This document shows, one piece after another, positions 53,939-63,460 of a stretch of DNA of 64,000 bases. Under the pieces are notes generated by a model. It saw only the letters and a list, made by a program, of their open reading frames with translations, ran no database searches and was not told where the DNA came from. Position 1 is the stretch's first letter, and each line of letters begins with the position of its first letter. This stretch comes from Dromiciops gliroides (Eukaryota; Chordata; Mammalia; Microbiotheria; Microbiotheriidae). Where the stretch lies: positions 932,501 to 996,500 of the forward strand of contig NC_057863.1 in the NCBI RefSeq assembly GCF_019393635.1, in the 5' to 3' direction. The translations under genes and the position numbers were made by a program.

Positions 53939-55130
53939 GGAAATGGGGATGGTTAGCCTACAAACATAAAAGTCTTGTTCAAGTGTGACCAATGGCCCAG
54001 GACCTCTCCCCTGCAAATGGGAAAGGTTCAGTCTTAGCCCCTCTTCTTTCTCCCTTTGACTTATTTTGCCCCCACCCAGACTTTGGAATATATTCAAATA
54101 CAGAAGTGTTCATACAAGGTCTCCATGATAAGCACTCACTGTAAACAATTGTCTTAAGGGATAGGACCCGCCTTCATGCACACGAAGAATGAACAATAGC
54201 CCATCGACAATTTACTACAATTCTCTTCCCTGGCCTTAGAAGGTCAGTGCCCCACCATTCTGGTCAGTCACACTTTCATGTCAGAGCTGTTAAGTGCCGT
54301 ACAGTGTGTGTTGGGGGGGGGGGTGTGTGTGGAATAAGACAGTTCCTGGCCTCAAAGAGCTCACAACCTGACAGGAAAGACAACACATACAAAGAAGCTA
54401 AGGGTGGGAAATGATCTGAGGAGGTGTGTGGGGGTCAGGAGCCCTGGGGAGCGCCCCTTCAATGGGGGGAATTGGGGGGGGGATCTGGGAGGAGCTCTGT
54501 AGCTCCTAACCCCCACCAGCTGAAGCTAGAGTCAGGGAGGGTCCCCAAGGCTTGGGGGGCTGAGGAGGCAGGAATTTCAAGTTCTGGAAAATAGTGAAAT
54601 GCAGGAGATTGGGGGGGGGGGTAGGGTGGGGTGGGGTGAAGTCCCTGAGGGCCTCCTTAATAAATGGATGACACAGGTTAGGTTGGAGGGCTGAATTGAT
54701 CTTCCTTGCGGCTTCCTTTCCTTTCCTAAGCCCCTCCCCAGATTCCCTCCTCCTTTTCTATCATGGTGTCCCTCGGTCCCAGGGAACAGTGGGGGGCAGC
54801 TTGTGGAAGTGTGCCTGGAGTTTTCAAAGGTGTTACAGGTGTGCCCTTCCATCTTCCCGGACTCCTGTAACTTCCGTTACAGGTGTCCCGGGCCCCTTGA
54901 AGGGCCCCTCCTGAGTTTGACCCCTGTCCTGGGCTCTAGAGCAAGCAGAGCCGGATATCCCACCAACATCTGGGGGTCCAGTGTGGAGCCTGTCTGACCC
55001 CCCACCCTGCTCTGCCTTTCCTCATCTCCCCCACCCCCAAAGGCCGACTGGGAGAAGGCTCCGGGCAGAGGGCAGATTCCGGCGGGGCCCAAAGCCAGCT
55101 TTCCTCTTCCCGCCCCAGGCAGCCTTGGCT
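53939..55130. other. Upstream flank of XAF1
   Basis: Mostly unique sequence with G runs (near 54315, 54470 and 54610) and a short old repeat scrap near 54345 (CCTGGCCTCAAAGAGCTCAC). No exon was recognised. Distal XAF1 promoter elements could lie here. Confidence 0.4.
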
Positions 55131-55132
55131 AC

Positions 55133-55142
55133 TTTCAGTTTC
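55133..55142 (-). promoter_or_regulatory. XAF1: ISRE/IRF-type site upstream of XAF1
   Basis: On the minus strand it reads GAAACTGAAA, a perfect GAAANNGAAA core, within the longer GGAAATGAAACTGAAA. It lies about 60 bp before the XAF1 start codon. XAF1 is known to be induced by interferon through IRF-type sites. Confidence 0.7.
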
Positions 55143-55164
55143 ATTTCCTAGTTGAATGTTACAG

Positions 55165-55174
55165 GAAACCGAAA
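55165..55174 (+). promoter_or_regulatory. XAF1: ISRE/IRF-type site close to XAF1 ATG
   Basis: Reads GAAACCGAAA, a perfect GAAANNGAAA core, ending 25 bp before the start codon. It is on the opposite strand to the first site, 22 bp away. It may lie in the 5' UTR or at the transcription start. Confidence 0.72.
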
Positions 55175-55199
55175 AGGCGCGCTGAGTGTCAGAAGCACC

Positions 55200-55231
55200 A
55201 TGGAAGAGGACCTCCAACTCTGCACAAACTG
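55200..55231 (+). CDS. XAF1: XAF1 coding exon 1
   Basis: Encodes MEEDLQLCTN plus two bases of the next cysteine codon. It holds the first ligand of zinc finger 1. Donor GTAAGA. Confidence 0.92.
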
Positions 55232-56500
55232 GTAAGAATCTGATCCTTTGGTTCCTCAGCTCCAGGCCCTGGCCCCTTGGGCAAGTTGGGAACTGCCCAG
55301 CCTCTAGCAGAGGCGAGAATTGGGGGCTGGGCCGGGAGAAGGCAGCCTCTTCCCTCCCGGCCCATGGGAGATCTTAGCACCCCATCATAGAGGGGACCCC
55401 TGGCCCCTGGGCCCAGTGAACCACATGGTTAAGAGCAAAAGGAGGAGAAAGAGCTGGGGATCAGGGGCTCCAAACCCAGCCAGGAGGCCACTGGAGCTGC
55501 AGCCAGCAGAGCCCCCTCTCTCCGCTGATCCAGCCAAGGTCAACCTGGACCTCAGACTGAAAGGGGGGCTGTGGCTGGAGGAGGCTGCAGCAGATGCAAG
55601 ACTGGGACTTGACTGTGGGGAGTTTGTCTAGCTTTTAGCATCGTTTCAGTAATCCAGTGCCCGATAAATGCCTGCCCAGGGAAGTTAGAAAGAAGAGAGG
55701 AGGAAGAAGTGGGAAAGAGAAGAAGGGAGCACACCTCCCTCATAGAGGATGGAGTGCACAAAATGAGTTGCATTTGTAAGAAGCAAATCTGCTACGGAAA
55801 GCCCTCTGGCTATGTTTGAGCTGAGAAAGGCGTCTTCAGCCAGTTGAATTCAGAGGAACCCTCTCCTCCCTTAGTACCCTCTCCAACAAAACCCAGAGCA
55901 CGAAAAATTTACTTTATCTGGCAAAAGATTGTGTTCTTAAAGGCTAATAGCCAGGGATCAAAATTCAGAATATCAGAGAAATGACTTGGGAACCATGCCA
56001 CCTGTTTGCACCTGGCAATAAATCAGAAGGGTGAAACCGAGGAAATCAAATTCATCTTGGAGAAGATGAAATCCAGGCCTCTCCTTGCTGACCTCTTAGT
56101 CAAAAGAAGTTCAGAATCCTAGAAGAAAGGGAAGTCCCCAAGGGCTACAAGCTGAAGGTCAATATCCTGGAGTGCAGATGCTGTCTAGCTGCTGGGGACC
56201 ACTCCCCAGCCACTCTTCTCTCCCTCTGTCTTTTTGCCTCTGCCCTATCCCCCTTTCTGCTCTCTCCCCTTCTCTTTCTGTTTCCCTCTCTCCGTGACTG
56301 TCTGTCTGTCTGCCTATCTTTTCCTGTCTCTGTCTCTCCCCTTTTGTTTCTCTCCCTCCTCCCTCTCCCCTCTCCCTCTCCCTCTCCCTCTCCTCTCCCC
56401 TCTCCCTCTCCCTCTCCCTCTCCCTCTCCCTCTCCCTCTCCCTCTCCCTCTCCCTCTCCCTCTCTCCCTCTCTCCCTCTCTCTCTCTCTCTTCTCTCTCT

Positions 56501-56547
<47 letters not shown>

Positions 56548-59500
56548 TTCTCTCTCTCTCTCTTTCTCTTCTTTTCTGTCTCCTCTCTCTCATTCTTTCT
56601 CCTTCTATCTCCTCTCTCTCTCTTCCTCCACTGGCTCTCCAAGTGTTCTTCTATAAGAAGGAAGCCTGCTCCTTTGAGCCTAAGGGGAAAAGTAGGGAGA
56701 TGGGGAAAAACAGACTCTGGGGTCCAGGAGAGAAAGTGAAGCATCCCCAGCAGAGGTCCTTGACTTTCAGAGGGGAATCAGAGAGAATGAGGAGTCAGTG
56801 GATTCTCAGTTGCACTCCCTACTCTCCTAGTTCCTAATGATTACTCTGCCTGACACTGGGCTATAGATTTGTTTATTGTACTGACTGGTGAGTGGTCATG
56901 GGGACCTCGGCTAGACACAAGGTTCAACACAAGAGCCTGGGAGAGGAGGCGAAGAAGCTGGGCATCCAGGGCAAGGATGGGCATGGCAGGCACAGTAAAG
57001 TGTGAGGGCCCAAAGAGGGGCATCATGGAAATGTTGGCCATAGGGCCAGAGTGACATCCAAAGGGGGGCTGAAACAACCCAAAATGACTGAGAGGCCACA
57101 GGTCTCAGGGGAGGGGAAGCAGTGTATGAAGGAGGGTGAGAAGCAGAGGGACACTCGGGAGGGTCTGGTGACTGGGGGATCTCCAGGGTGCATAGTCATA
57201 AGGGGGAGTCCAAAGGGTAGAGCTATCAATGGGGGCTAAAGGAGAGAGGCTCAGGAGCCCAGAGGTTGGGGAGGATGATGGCGTTGATGCCCCCCAGAAT
57301 GGTGTTGGGGAGGGTTAGAGCCAGCCTCATCACTCCTAGGAGAGGAGCCAGCGGGCCTGCAAGGGAGAAGTAGCCACGTCCACAGTGGGTCTTGGCCCAG
57401 GGAGGCTCCAAAGGGCAGCCTTTTTTCCCTCCTGCTGTGGCGTTCTTCATGCACTCATTAAATCTGCTCATGGAGCAGGCTCCCAGCCCAGCCTGTCATT
57501 GGCTCATATTTCAGTACATGAAGCCAACCTGAATTTCTTCCATTTAGTGGGAAAAAAGTGCCCTCTGCCTACTTCTTCCTCCACGAGGTCCACTGTCTGA
57601 GGTTTCGGACCATCTGTCCAGAATGCAAGGAGGTCATTCTGAAGAAGGAGATGAAGGACCATCAAGAGAATGGGCACAAGCAGGTGGGGAGATGAACCCC
57701 AGGAACCCTGGGCTGGTTTCTGGAAGACCCAAAGCTAATATGAGCTCTATCCCAGGTCACTATGAATGAATGAGTGAATGAATGAATGAATGAACACACA
57801 CATGGAGAGCTAAACATCTAGGATCCAAGGGCTGTGACAACAGGGGAGTCACAAATACTGTAAGACAGACAGTCCCAGAGCTCCCGTCAGGATGGGGATG
57901 ACCTGTATGGGCGAGTAAAGCACCATGGAAGGCTGTCCTTGTTTGGGGTGCCAGGGCTGCTGAGTTGGGAACAATGAAGTGTCAGGTGACAGCCCTCTCT
58001 AGCATTAAAAAGGAATCCCAATCTGCTAAGTGAAGCTAGAGCAGGAGACAGACTGGAGCGATTGGATGCCCAGGGTTGCAGAGGTCATAGGAAGGTGGCC
58101 CTGAGGGACAGCTGCATGCCATGGGCAGCCTCACCTCACTTGGGGTGGTCTACATAGAGTATAGGAACCAAGTTTGCTTTCAGTCACCAATCAAGCCAGC
58201 GATGCCCCCCAGGGTAGGAGATCCATTGCTGAGTGAATTAATTCCCCCAGTGAGGCTTGTGATGCCTCAGTTTCCCCTTCTGCCAGATGGAGCCAACTGC
58301 TCCTTACTGTGTCTTCCCTTCCCTCTGTGGGCAGCCCTCACCCCTTCTCCAATCGACTCCCCCTCAGCTCTGCCCAAATGATTGGTCACCTGAGTCCCCC
58401 ATAGGTTCCCCTACTCATTTACCTTAATCTCTCTCCTCCCACGCTTAGGTCCAGTGCAGTCTGTGTCTACAAAGCATGCAGAAGTACCTGCTAGAAGCTC
58501 ATGAGGTTAGAACTCTGTCCTGGGGAGACCCAGGTGGGGAGGCGGGAGGAATCTCAGAGTCCCACCCATTCCTTCTGAACTAAGCCTGCTCAGTGACTGG
58601 GCTAGCAGCTGGGGCCCACAGGCATTGGATGAGAGTTGTCTGACTGCCTGCTGCACAGGGCACATTGTGATGGCTGATCACAGCCTCCAGGGTTGGCCAA
58701 AGTCCTTGCCTCCCAGTTCAGGCTGAGGACCCCGATGGAGAGGAGAGATGGTCTATCATTTCTTCCTTCCCCTCAGGCTGAGTGCTCTGAACGCCCCATC
58801 GCATGTGAATTCTGCAAACTGGCCATTCCGTTAAGCCACTTGGAAGAGCATGAGACTGGCTGTGGTGGCCAAAGAGTGTCCTCCCTCAACCATGGGCAAC
58901 CTGTTCTGCCTGCACAGCTGACAGGCCAGAAGGATACCCGTGTGTCCAGGCTTAGAAATTCCAGAAAAGGTGAGCAGCCCCAGGGCAAGGCCCTCTGACA
59001 GCAGCAGTCCAACTTTCCTGCCTGGGGCTTATCTTGATCACTGAACCCTAGCTCTGGGTCTCAGTTTCCCAATCTGATAAATGGGGGTGGTCCCATAGAG
59101 ACACTCCATGACTTCATCCAGCCCCCACATTCTGGAAGTCTGGGACCCTGTGTTCTCCATGCCCCTTTCCAGTGGGTGAGTGTTTGCATTCTGATGGTAA
59201 CTTGCCGCCCACATGAAAGGTTCCAGCCTTGCTCCTTCTTCACCCCCACCCCATGCAAGGGCCAGCCCTGGCATCTGCTTTACCAGGCACCTCACTGACT
59301 GGTGGCCTCGACATTGCCCTGACCCTAAAGTAGCCCCACTGTGCACCCTAACTTCTAATACTGACTCTTGTCCTTTGTTCCATCGTGCCTGGATTCAAGG
59401 GAGAGTGGTGGGAGTCTGAGGGAGTCCCAGCCTGCTAGGACTGGCCCCAGGGGAGTGCTCATGAAAAAGGGCATGCCCCGTTCCTTAGGCCCAACTGTGG

Positions 59501-61494
59501 CTGCAGTAAGATGTCTGGGAGGCAGACTCAGCTCACTGCTGGCTTGGAGTTCTAGCAGTGCCAGGAAGGGGGGAGGCTCCAGATCTAGTGATCCTGCTGC
59601 AAGGAGCTGGGGTGGGGGTGGGGGGGCCCCCCGAGGGGCAGTACTGCTGTTAGAGTAGCAGCAAATCAAACTGGAAAAGAGACACACTTGTTATTGATGA
59701 TTGTTCGTGTTTTTTCAAAGCTCCCAGAAAGCTGAGCTGCCCGAAGTGTAGTCAAGACATTTCAGAAGCAAAATCTTTCACAGCCATCAGGTGAGTGGTT
59801 GGGGCATTCAATGGTATTCAGTGGTTAGTCCCAGTGGTACGCTATCAGGGTGCTCTGGAATGCTGTGTGGTTCAATGGCTGGTACTAGTGTGAAGATAGG
59901 AAGTCCTGAATTCTAATATTATCTTGACACTATTTGTCTGACCCTTGGGCAAGTCATTTGACCCTCGTTTGCTTCTGTTTCCTATCTGTAAAATGGGGTT
60001 CATAACAGTATCTATGGAATTTGTTATTAGGAACAATGAGGTATTTACAATAAACTTAAGGCCTGATAAATGCTAGCTACCACGGACGACTGCTCAGAAC
60101 TGCTTCAGTGTTGTGGCTGGCCCTTGTGCCAAGTCAGTGGGAGTGTTCAGGGTTGGTTTGATCCCTTCTCTCCCTTTCCTCCCTCCCTGCCTTCCTCTCT
60201 CCTCCCTTTTCTCCCTCCCTTCTCCCCTTCCTTCCATCCCTCCCTCCCTCCCTCCCTCCCTCTTCCCATTCCTTGCCAAGCTACTGGGGCAACTCAAGGC
60301 AGCTTATCGAAACCAGGCAGGCAGGCAGGCAGGCTAGCCGCCCATTCCGTGAAGGTTGTCTGGTTGGCTGTGGCCGTGAGCAGCTGCTTCTTAATGCCCT
60401 CATGCAGGATGAATGCCACCGCTTCACAGAGCTTCTGGGATCCTTTGATTCCTGCCTGCTAAAGAGGCCCGAACAGCCTTCTCCAGTCCTGTGGGAGCCA
60501 GGAACCAGCCCAAGCATCCAAGGAAGAGAGGGTTGTCCGTCCAAGAAGAAAGAAGGCCGTGCATTTAAAGTGCTACTGAGCTCCCAGGCTGCCAGATACC
60601 AGCCTGCTCAGGGCAAAGAGGAGGAAGAGTACAATGTTCTGGAAGGCTGCTCCCATTGCCACATCCTACTTCCCCTGCCTATACTGAAGCAGCATGAGGT
60701 AGGCCCTGAAGCTCTCAGGCAGGGCACCAGGGAGCAAGCCCCAGAGCACCTTCCCCCCCAGGAGAGCAGCTTCTCCCAGCAAAGCACTCCCCCCCAGGGA
60801 GGCACCCCCCTTAGCACCTCCCCCCCCCCCCGCAGGAGAGCAGCCTTCTCAGGACACAAGGGCCTTTTGGAGAAAGGTGCTTACAGGCAATGAAAGGGAA
60901 AGAACATGTCTTTTATGAACAGAGAAAGGAACAGAAAGAAGGGCTACCAAAGGACCTACAAGAGACTGGGGGCATCCAGGCAGGCTTCCCAAAGGAAGGA
61001 GGGGAGGGGGCAGAGCATGGTATTTGAATGCAGGCCAGGGACAGGGACAGAGAGCAGGAGCTCTGCTAGCAGCCTGGGAGGTCCTGGGGTGGGGGGGCTG
61101 GGCAGCTGGACTAAATGAATGAGGCGACTCCTAGATTTAGAGCCACAAGAGGACGCTGAGGCCGCCAAGACAAGGTTGTTGAACAGCTTGTCCAAAGATG
61201 GCACAGAGCATAGAGGCAGGACATTGGCGCCCCTTCCCTCCTTTGCCATTCCTTCTTCCACAGAGAAGAAGGCTCATGGGGCAGAAGAGGAATAGGTCAG
61301 ATGAAAGAGAGAGCATTCATCTCATCAGCCACCCCAAAGCCCTTGGCCAAACCACCCTCCCCTCCCCAGCCCTGCTTTGTGCCCATTCCTAGAGTTGCAC
61401 CTCTGGCTTTCTGGGTCTGCTAACCTGTCTTAAACATCCCTTCCCTTAGGAGAAGTGCCAACGCTGGGCTTCTCATATCAATGGAAGATTCTGA
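55200..61494 (+). CDS. XAF1: XAF1, XIAP-associated factor 1, 7 coding exons
   Basis: XAF1 is an interferon-induced zinc-finger protein that binds XIAP and opposes its block on caspases. It also takes part in stress and antiviral signalling. The exons join to about 316 residues in my model (human 301). Four intact C-x2-C-x11-H-x3-C/H fingers lie at about 8-27, 34-54, 59-78 and 85-104, and a fifth at 286-305. The ATG sits in a near-perfect CACCATGG context. The finger that in human follows residue 104 has lost its ligands, and the one at 146-149 lacks its histidine. Exon 6 is in frame only from an acceptor 127 bp upstream of the position suggested by conservation. Family identity comes from motifs such as VHCLRF and ILLPLPILKQHE. 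Confidence 0.92.
55232..57547 (+). other. XAF1: XAF1 intron 1
   Basis: A 2.3-kb intron with a large CT-rich array (listed separately) and otherwise unique sequence. An 81-codon minus-strand open frame at 57226-57471 is noted among the findings. Confidence 0.7.
56220..56640. repeat. Polypyrimidine array (CCCTCT)n and (CT)n
   Basis: About 420 bp of C and T. A CCCTCT hexamer array (about 56365-56470) passes into CT dinucleotides with TTCT interruptions. It lies in XAF1 intron 1. Confidence 0.95.
57548..57683 (+). CDS. XAF1: XAF1 coding exon 2
   Basis: Completes the split cysteine codon 11 and encodes GKKVPSAYFFLHEVHCLRFR, TICPECKEVILKKEMKDHQE and NGHKQ: the rest of finger 1 and finger 2. Acceptor CATTTAG, donor GTGGGG. 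Confidence 0.95.
58449..58505 (+). CDS. XAF1: XAF1 coding exon 3
   Basis: Nineteen codons, VQCSLCLQSMQKYLLEAHE, giving most of finger 3. Acceptor CGCTTAG, donor GTTAGA, phase 0 at both ends. Confidence 0.95.
58777..58969 (+). CDS. XAF1: XAF1 coding exon 4
   Basis: Starts AECSERPIACEFCKLAIPLS and completes fingers 3 and 4 (to C104). The rest (GGQRVSSLNHGQPVLPAQLT, GQKDTRVSRLRNSRKG) lines up with a further human finger but has none of its C, C, H, C ligands in place. Donor GTGAGC in phase 1. Confidence 0.93.
59721..59790 (+). CDS. XAF1: XAF1 coding exon 5
   Basis: Reads APRKLSCPKCSQDISEAKSF then TAI, ending in phase 2. The CPKC pair is kept. The histidine expected 12 residues after the second cysteine is alanine. 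Acceptor TTTTTTCAAAG, donor GTGAGT. Confidence 0.9.
59895..60062 (+). repeat. MIR/THER1-type SINE
   Basis: Contains GACCCTTGGGCAAGTCATTT, TTCCTATCTGTAAAATGGGG and an end with ACAATAAACTTAAGG. An ancient, diverged copy in XAF1 intron 5. It supplies an AATAAA at 60049. Confidence 0.65.
60170..60278. repeat. (CCCT)n-rich polypyrimidine tract
   Basis: About 110 bp of C and T with CCTCCCTCCCTC arrays, running straight into CCATTCCTTGCCAAG. It forms an unusually long polypyrimidine tract before the acceptor that I use for XAF1 exon 6. Confidence 0.9.
60281..60698 (+). CDS. XAF1: XAF1 coding exon 6 (upstream acceptor model)
   Basis: From this start the frame of exon 5 continues as S-YWGNSRQLIETRQAG and on to EGCLVGCGREQLLLNALMQ, then DECHRFTELLGSF, which resembles the human text after exon 5. 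It ends EEYNVLEGCSHCHILLPLPI and LKQHE. The acceptor that conservation would suggest (ATGCAG/GATGAA at 60408) gives a stop within about 20 codons. The first 42 codons, derived partly from GGCAGGCA repeats, would be lineage-specific. The donor is GTAGGC. The 5' boundary is the least certain part of the gene. Confidence 0.65.
61450..61494 (+). CDS. XAF1: XAF1 coding exon 7 (last)
   Basis: Fourteen codons, EKCQRWASHINGRF, and the TGA stop. The EKC gives the last ligand of the terminal finger (C305), as in human EKCRW. Acceptor CCCTTAG, phase 0. Confidence 0.93.
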   Translation, partial: EKCQRWASHINGRF

Positions 61495-61565
61495 AGCAGA
61501 GGATTCCTAATGGATCTGGAAAATCCCTGGCCTGGAGGAGGTGCTCTGAAGATCCCCATTGCTTT

Positions 61566-61658
61566 CTGCCTGTCCATCTGCCTGCCCATCTGCCTGCCCA
61601 TCTGCCTGTCTGTCTGCCTGCCCGTCTGCCTGCCCATCTGCCTGCCCATCTGCCTGCC
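61566..61658. repeat. XAF1: 12-bp minisatellite in XAF1 3' UTR
   Basis: CTGCCTGCCCAT units repeated about seven times with CTGT variants, beginning about 70 bp after the XAF1 stop codon. No AATAAA was found downstream that would clearly end the transcript. Confidence 0.85.
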
Positions 61659-61713
61659 TAGGCTTTGCTCTGCATTTTCCATTAGACTTTTGTTTTTAAG
61701 AGAAAAGCCCAGG

Positions 61714-61855
61714 CAGCAGCTGGTGGCATTGTGGATAGAGCACCAGCCCTGGATTCAGGAGGACCTGAGTTCAAATCTGGCCTCAGACACTCTACATTTA
61801 CTAGCTATGTGACTGTGGGCAAGTCACTTAACCCTCATTGTCTCCCCCCCCCCAA

Positions 61856-61888
<33 letters not shown>

Positions 61889-61891
61889 AAC
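61714..61891 (+). mobile_element. tRNA-derived marsupial SINE
   Basis: A forward copy, GATTCAGG subfamily, with a C run, an A tail and a (GA)n array as its end. It is flanked by AGAAAAGCCCAGG (61701-61713 and 61892-61904). It probably lies in the XAF1 3' UTR or just beyond. Confidence 0.92.
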
Positions 61892-62639
61892 AGAAAAGCC
61901 CAGGGAAGGATTTGAATTGTCACTAAATTGTTCGGAACAAAGGACCTGGTCCTTAAGAATGGCTCTGGAGAAGGAGCAAGGAATCCTCATTCCTTCCCCT
62001 CCCCATTCTTGGAAGTTTAAGCTCCAAGAAACTTCTCATACTCGAGCCCTAGGAGTTTGCCTCCTGTAGAAAACACATTTATTCCCCCCAAATGAAATCC
62101 ACTACTAACTTCTCAGTGAAGTTAAGCAAGGCTGGAACGTGTGGCTCCTGGACCGATTGCGGGTCAGCAACCAGCCTCCCGGACCCTGCATGGAGAAGCC
62201 ACAGCCCAGAGGGATGGACAGGGGAGGGGGCTGCCCCTCTGCTCTGCTTCTCGGGTGCTTCCTGAGACCAGCGGCCTCAGGACATGTGGCAGTGCTGACT
62301 GGCTTGGGAGTTTTAAACTAGTCCAGAAAGTGTTTGTCCTTCCTTCATCCCCTAGACATCCCCAGCAATTAAGCAGTCAAACACAAGCGATTCGGGGAGA
62401 GGACGTGTGCCCAAGCTAGTTAACTGACTTAAGCAAGGTGGCTTTGTGCCTCAGTTTCCCCATAAGTAAAGCAAGTGTGACTTACTTGTCCTCGAATCCT
62501 CTTTCAAAGCCCTTGAACCAGACCATTGGCAGGTGGGAAGCCGACTTGCCCTTTACCTGCTGACAACCAGCCACCTTCCAGAAGTCCGGTGCTATCTCAA
62601 GGACCCAATATGCCCATGCAGACAATGATCAAGTCCTGC

Positions 62640-63460
62640 AGAGGTCTGTCCACTAGAGGTTTCCAGCTGGGCAGGTGTGCCTCCCCCAGCCGTGTCCACG
62701 AGCTCCTCGCGAAGCTGAGCATCAGAGAAGCGAGGCCCGACAGGGCCCCTGGGGATCACCCAAAGTGATGAAGCTCAGGGCCAAGGCTCTGCCCAGGATC
62801 ACACAGCTTGACGGGTAGGGTTCGAGCCTTCCCGAGCCGGAAGAGAGGCAGGGAGCGGCCATCCCTTCGCTCGTCCACAGACCTGGGGACTTGGTCGTGA
62901 GGGGAGCAGTGCCTCCCCTCCTCGCGGGGCCTGGCAGCGTCATAAAGGCTCCCCCTTCACCCCAGCTAGCCGTGGGCGACTTCCCCGCCAGCCAGCTGCT
63001 GCCTGCGTGCCCTCGGGGCCCTGGGCGCACTTGACCAAGCACAGGCGGCGGCGCCGGCCCCCGACGGACTAGGGCCTCGCACTGGAGGGGGCGGGCGCGC
63101 TCCAGCCTGCGGACGGTGGCGGCAGCCGGACCCAGAGCGCAGCGGGTGGGTGGCGGCGGCCCCCAGGGAAGGGATGGGGGTAGACCACTGTCGTGACCGT
63201 GGAGATGGGACTGGGCGGTCCAGCGTCCCAGCCCCCGACCCGTTGAGCACTACAGCACGATCCCTGTTCCACTTTAGCTGCAAGACTCCTCCCCAGCCCA
63301 TTCCCTAGACCTTAAAAAAAACAAAAACCGGGCTCTAACCCCGGCGGCTTCCATACCCAGTGCCCCACCAGGGTCCGAGCAACCCGCCTTTGCCTTCTAG
63401 GACCAAGCCTAGAACTCCACCTCCGCCCTAGCGTCTCCTTGCCTCGACAGGCTCGTCTTG
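62640..63460. promoter_or_regulatory. GC-rich block with CpGs, candidate promoter
   Basis: CpG pairs are frequent (CGAGCTCCTCGCGAAG, GGCGGCGGCGCCGG, GGCGGGCGCGCTCC, GGTGGCGGCAGCCGG), unlike the surrounding DNA. In human FBXO39 begins shortly after XAF1 on the same strand, so this may be its promoter or an untranslated first exon. No FBXO39 coding text was seen. Confidence 0.4.

Noticed and set aside
56145-56744. 199-codon minus-strand frame full of RERE repeats
   Set aside because: It is the translation of the CT array in XAF1 intron 1, not a gene.
62966-63301. 111-codon minus-strand frame in the GC-rich block
   Set aside because: GC-rich DNA gives long frames by chance. It is rich in Pro, Arg and Ala and I see no domain.
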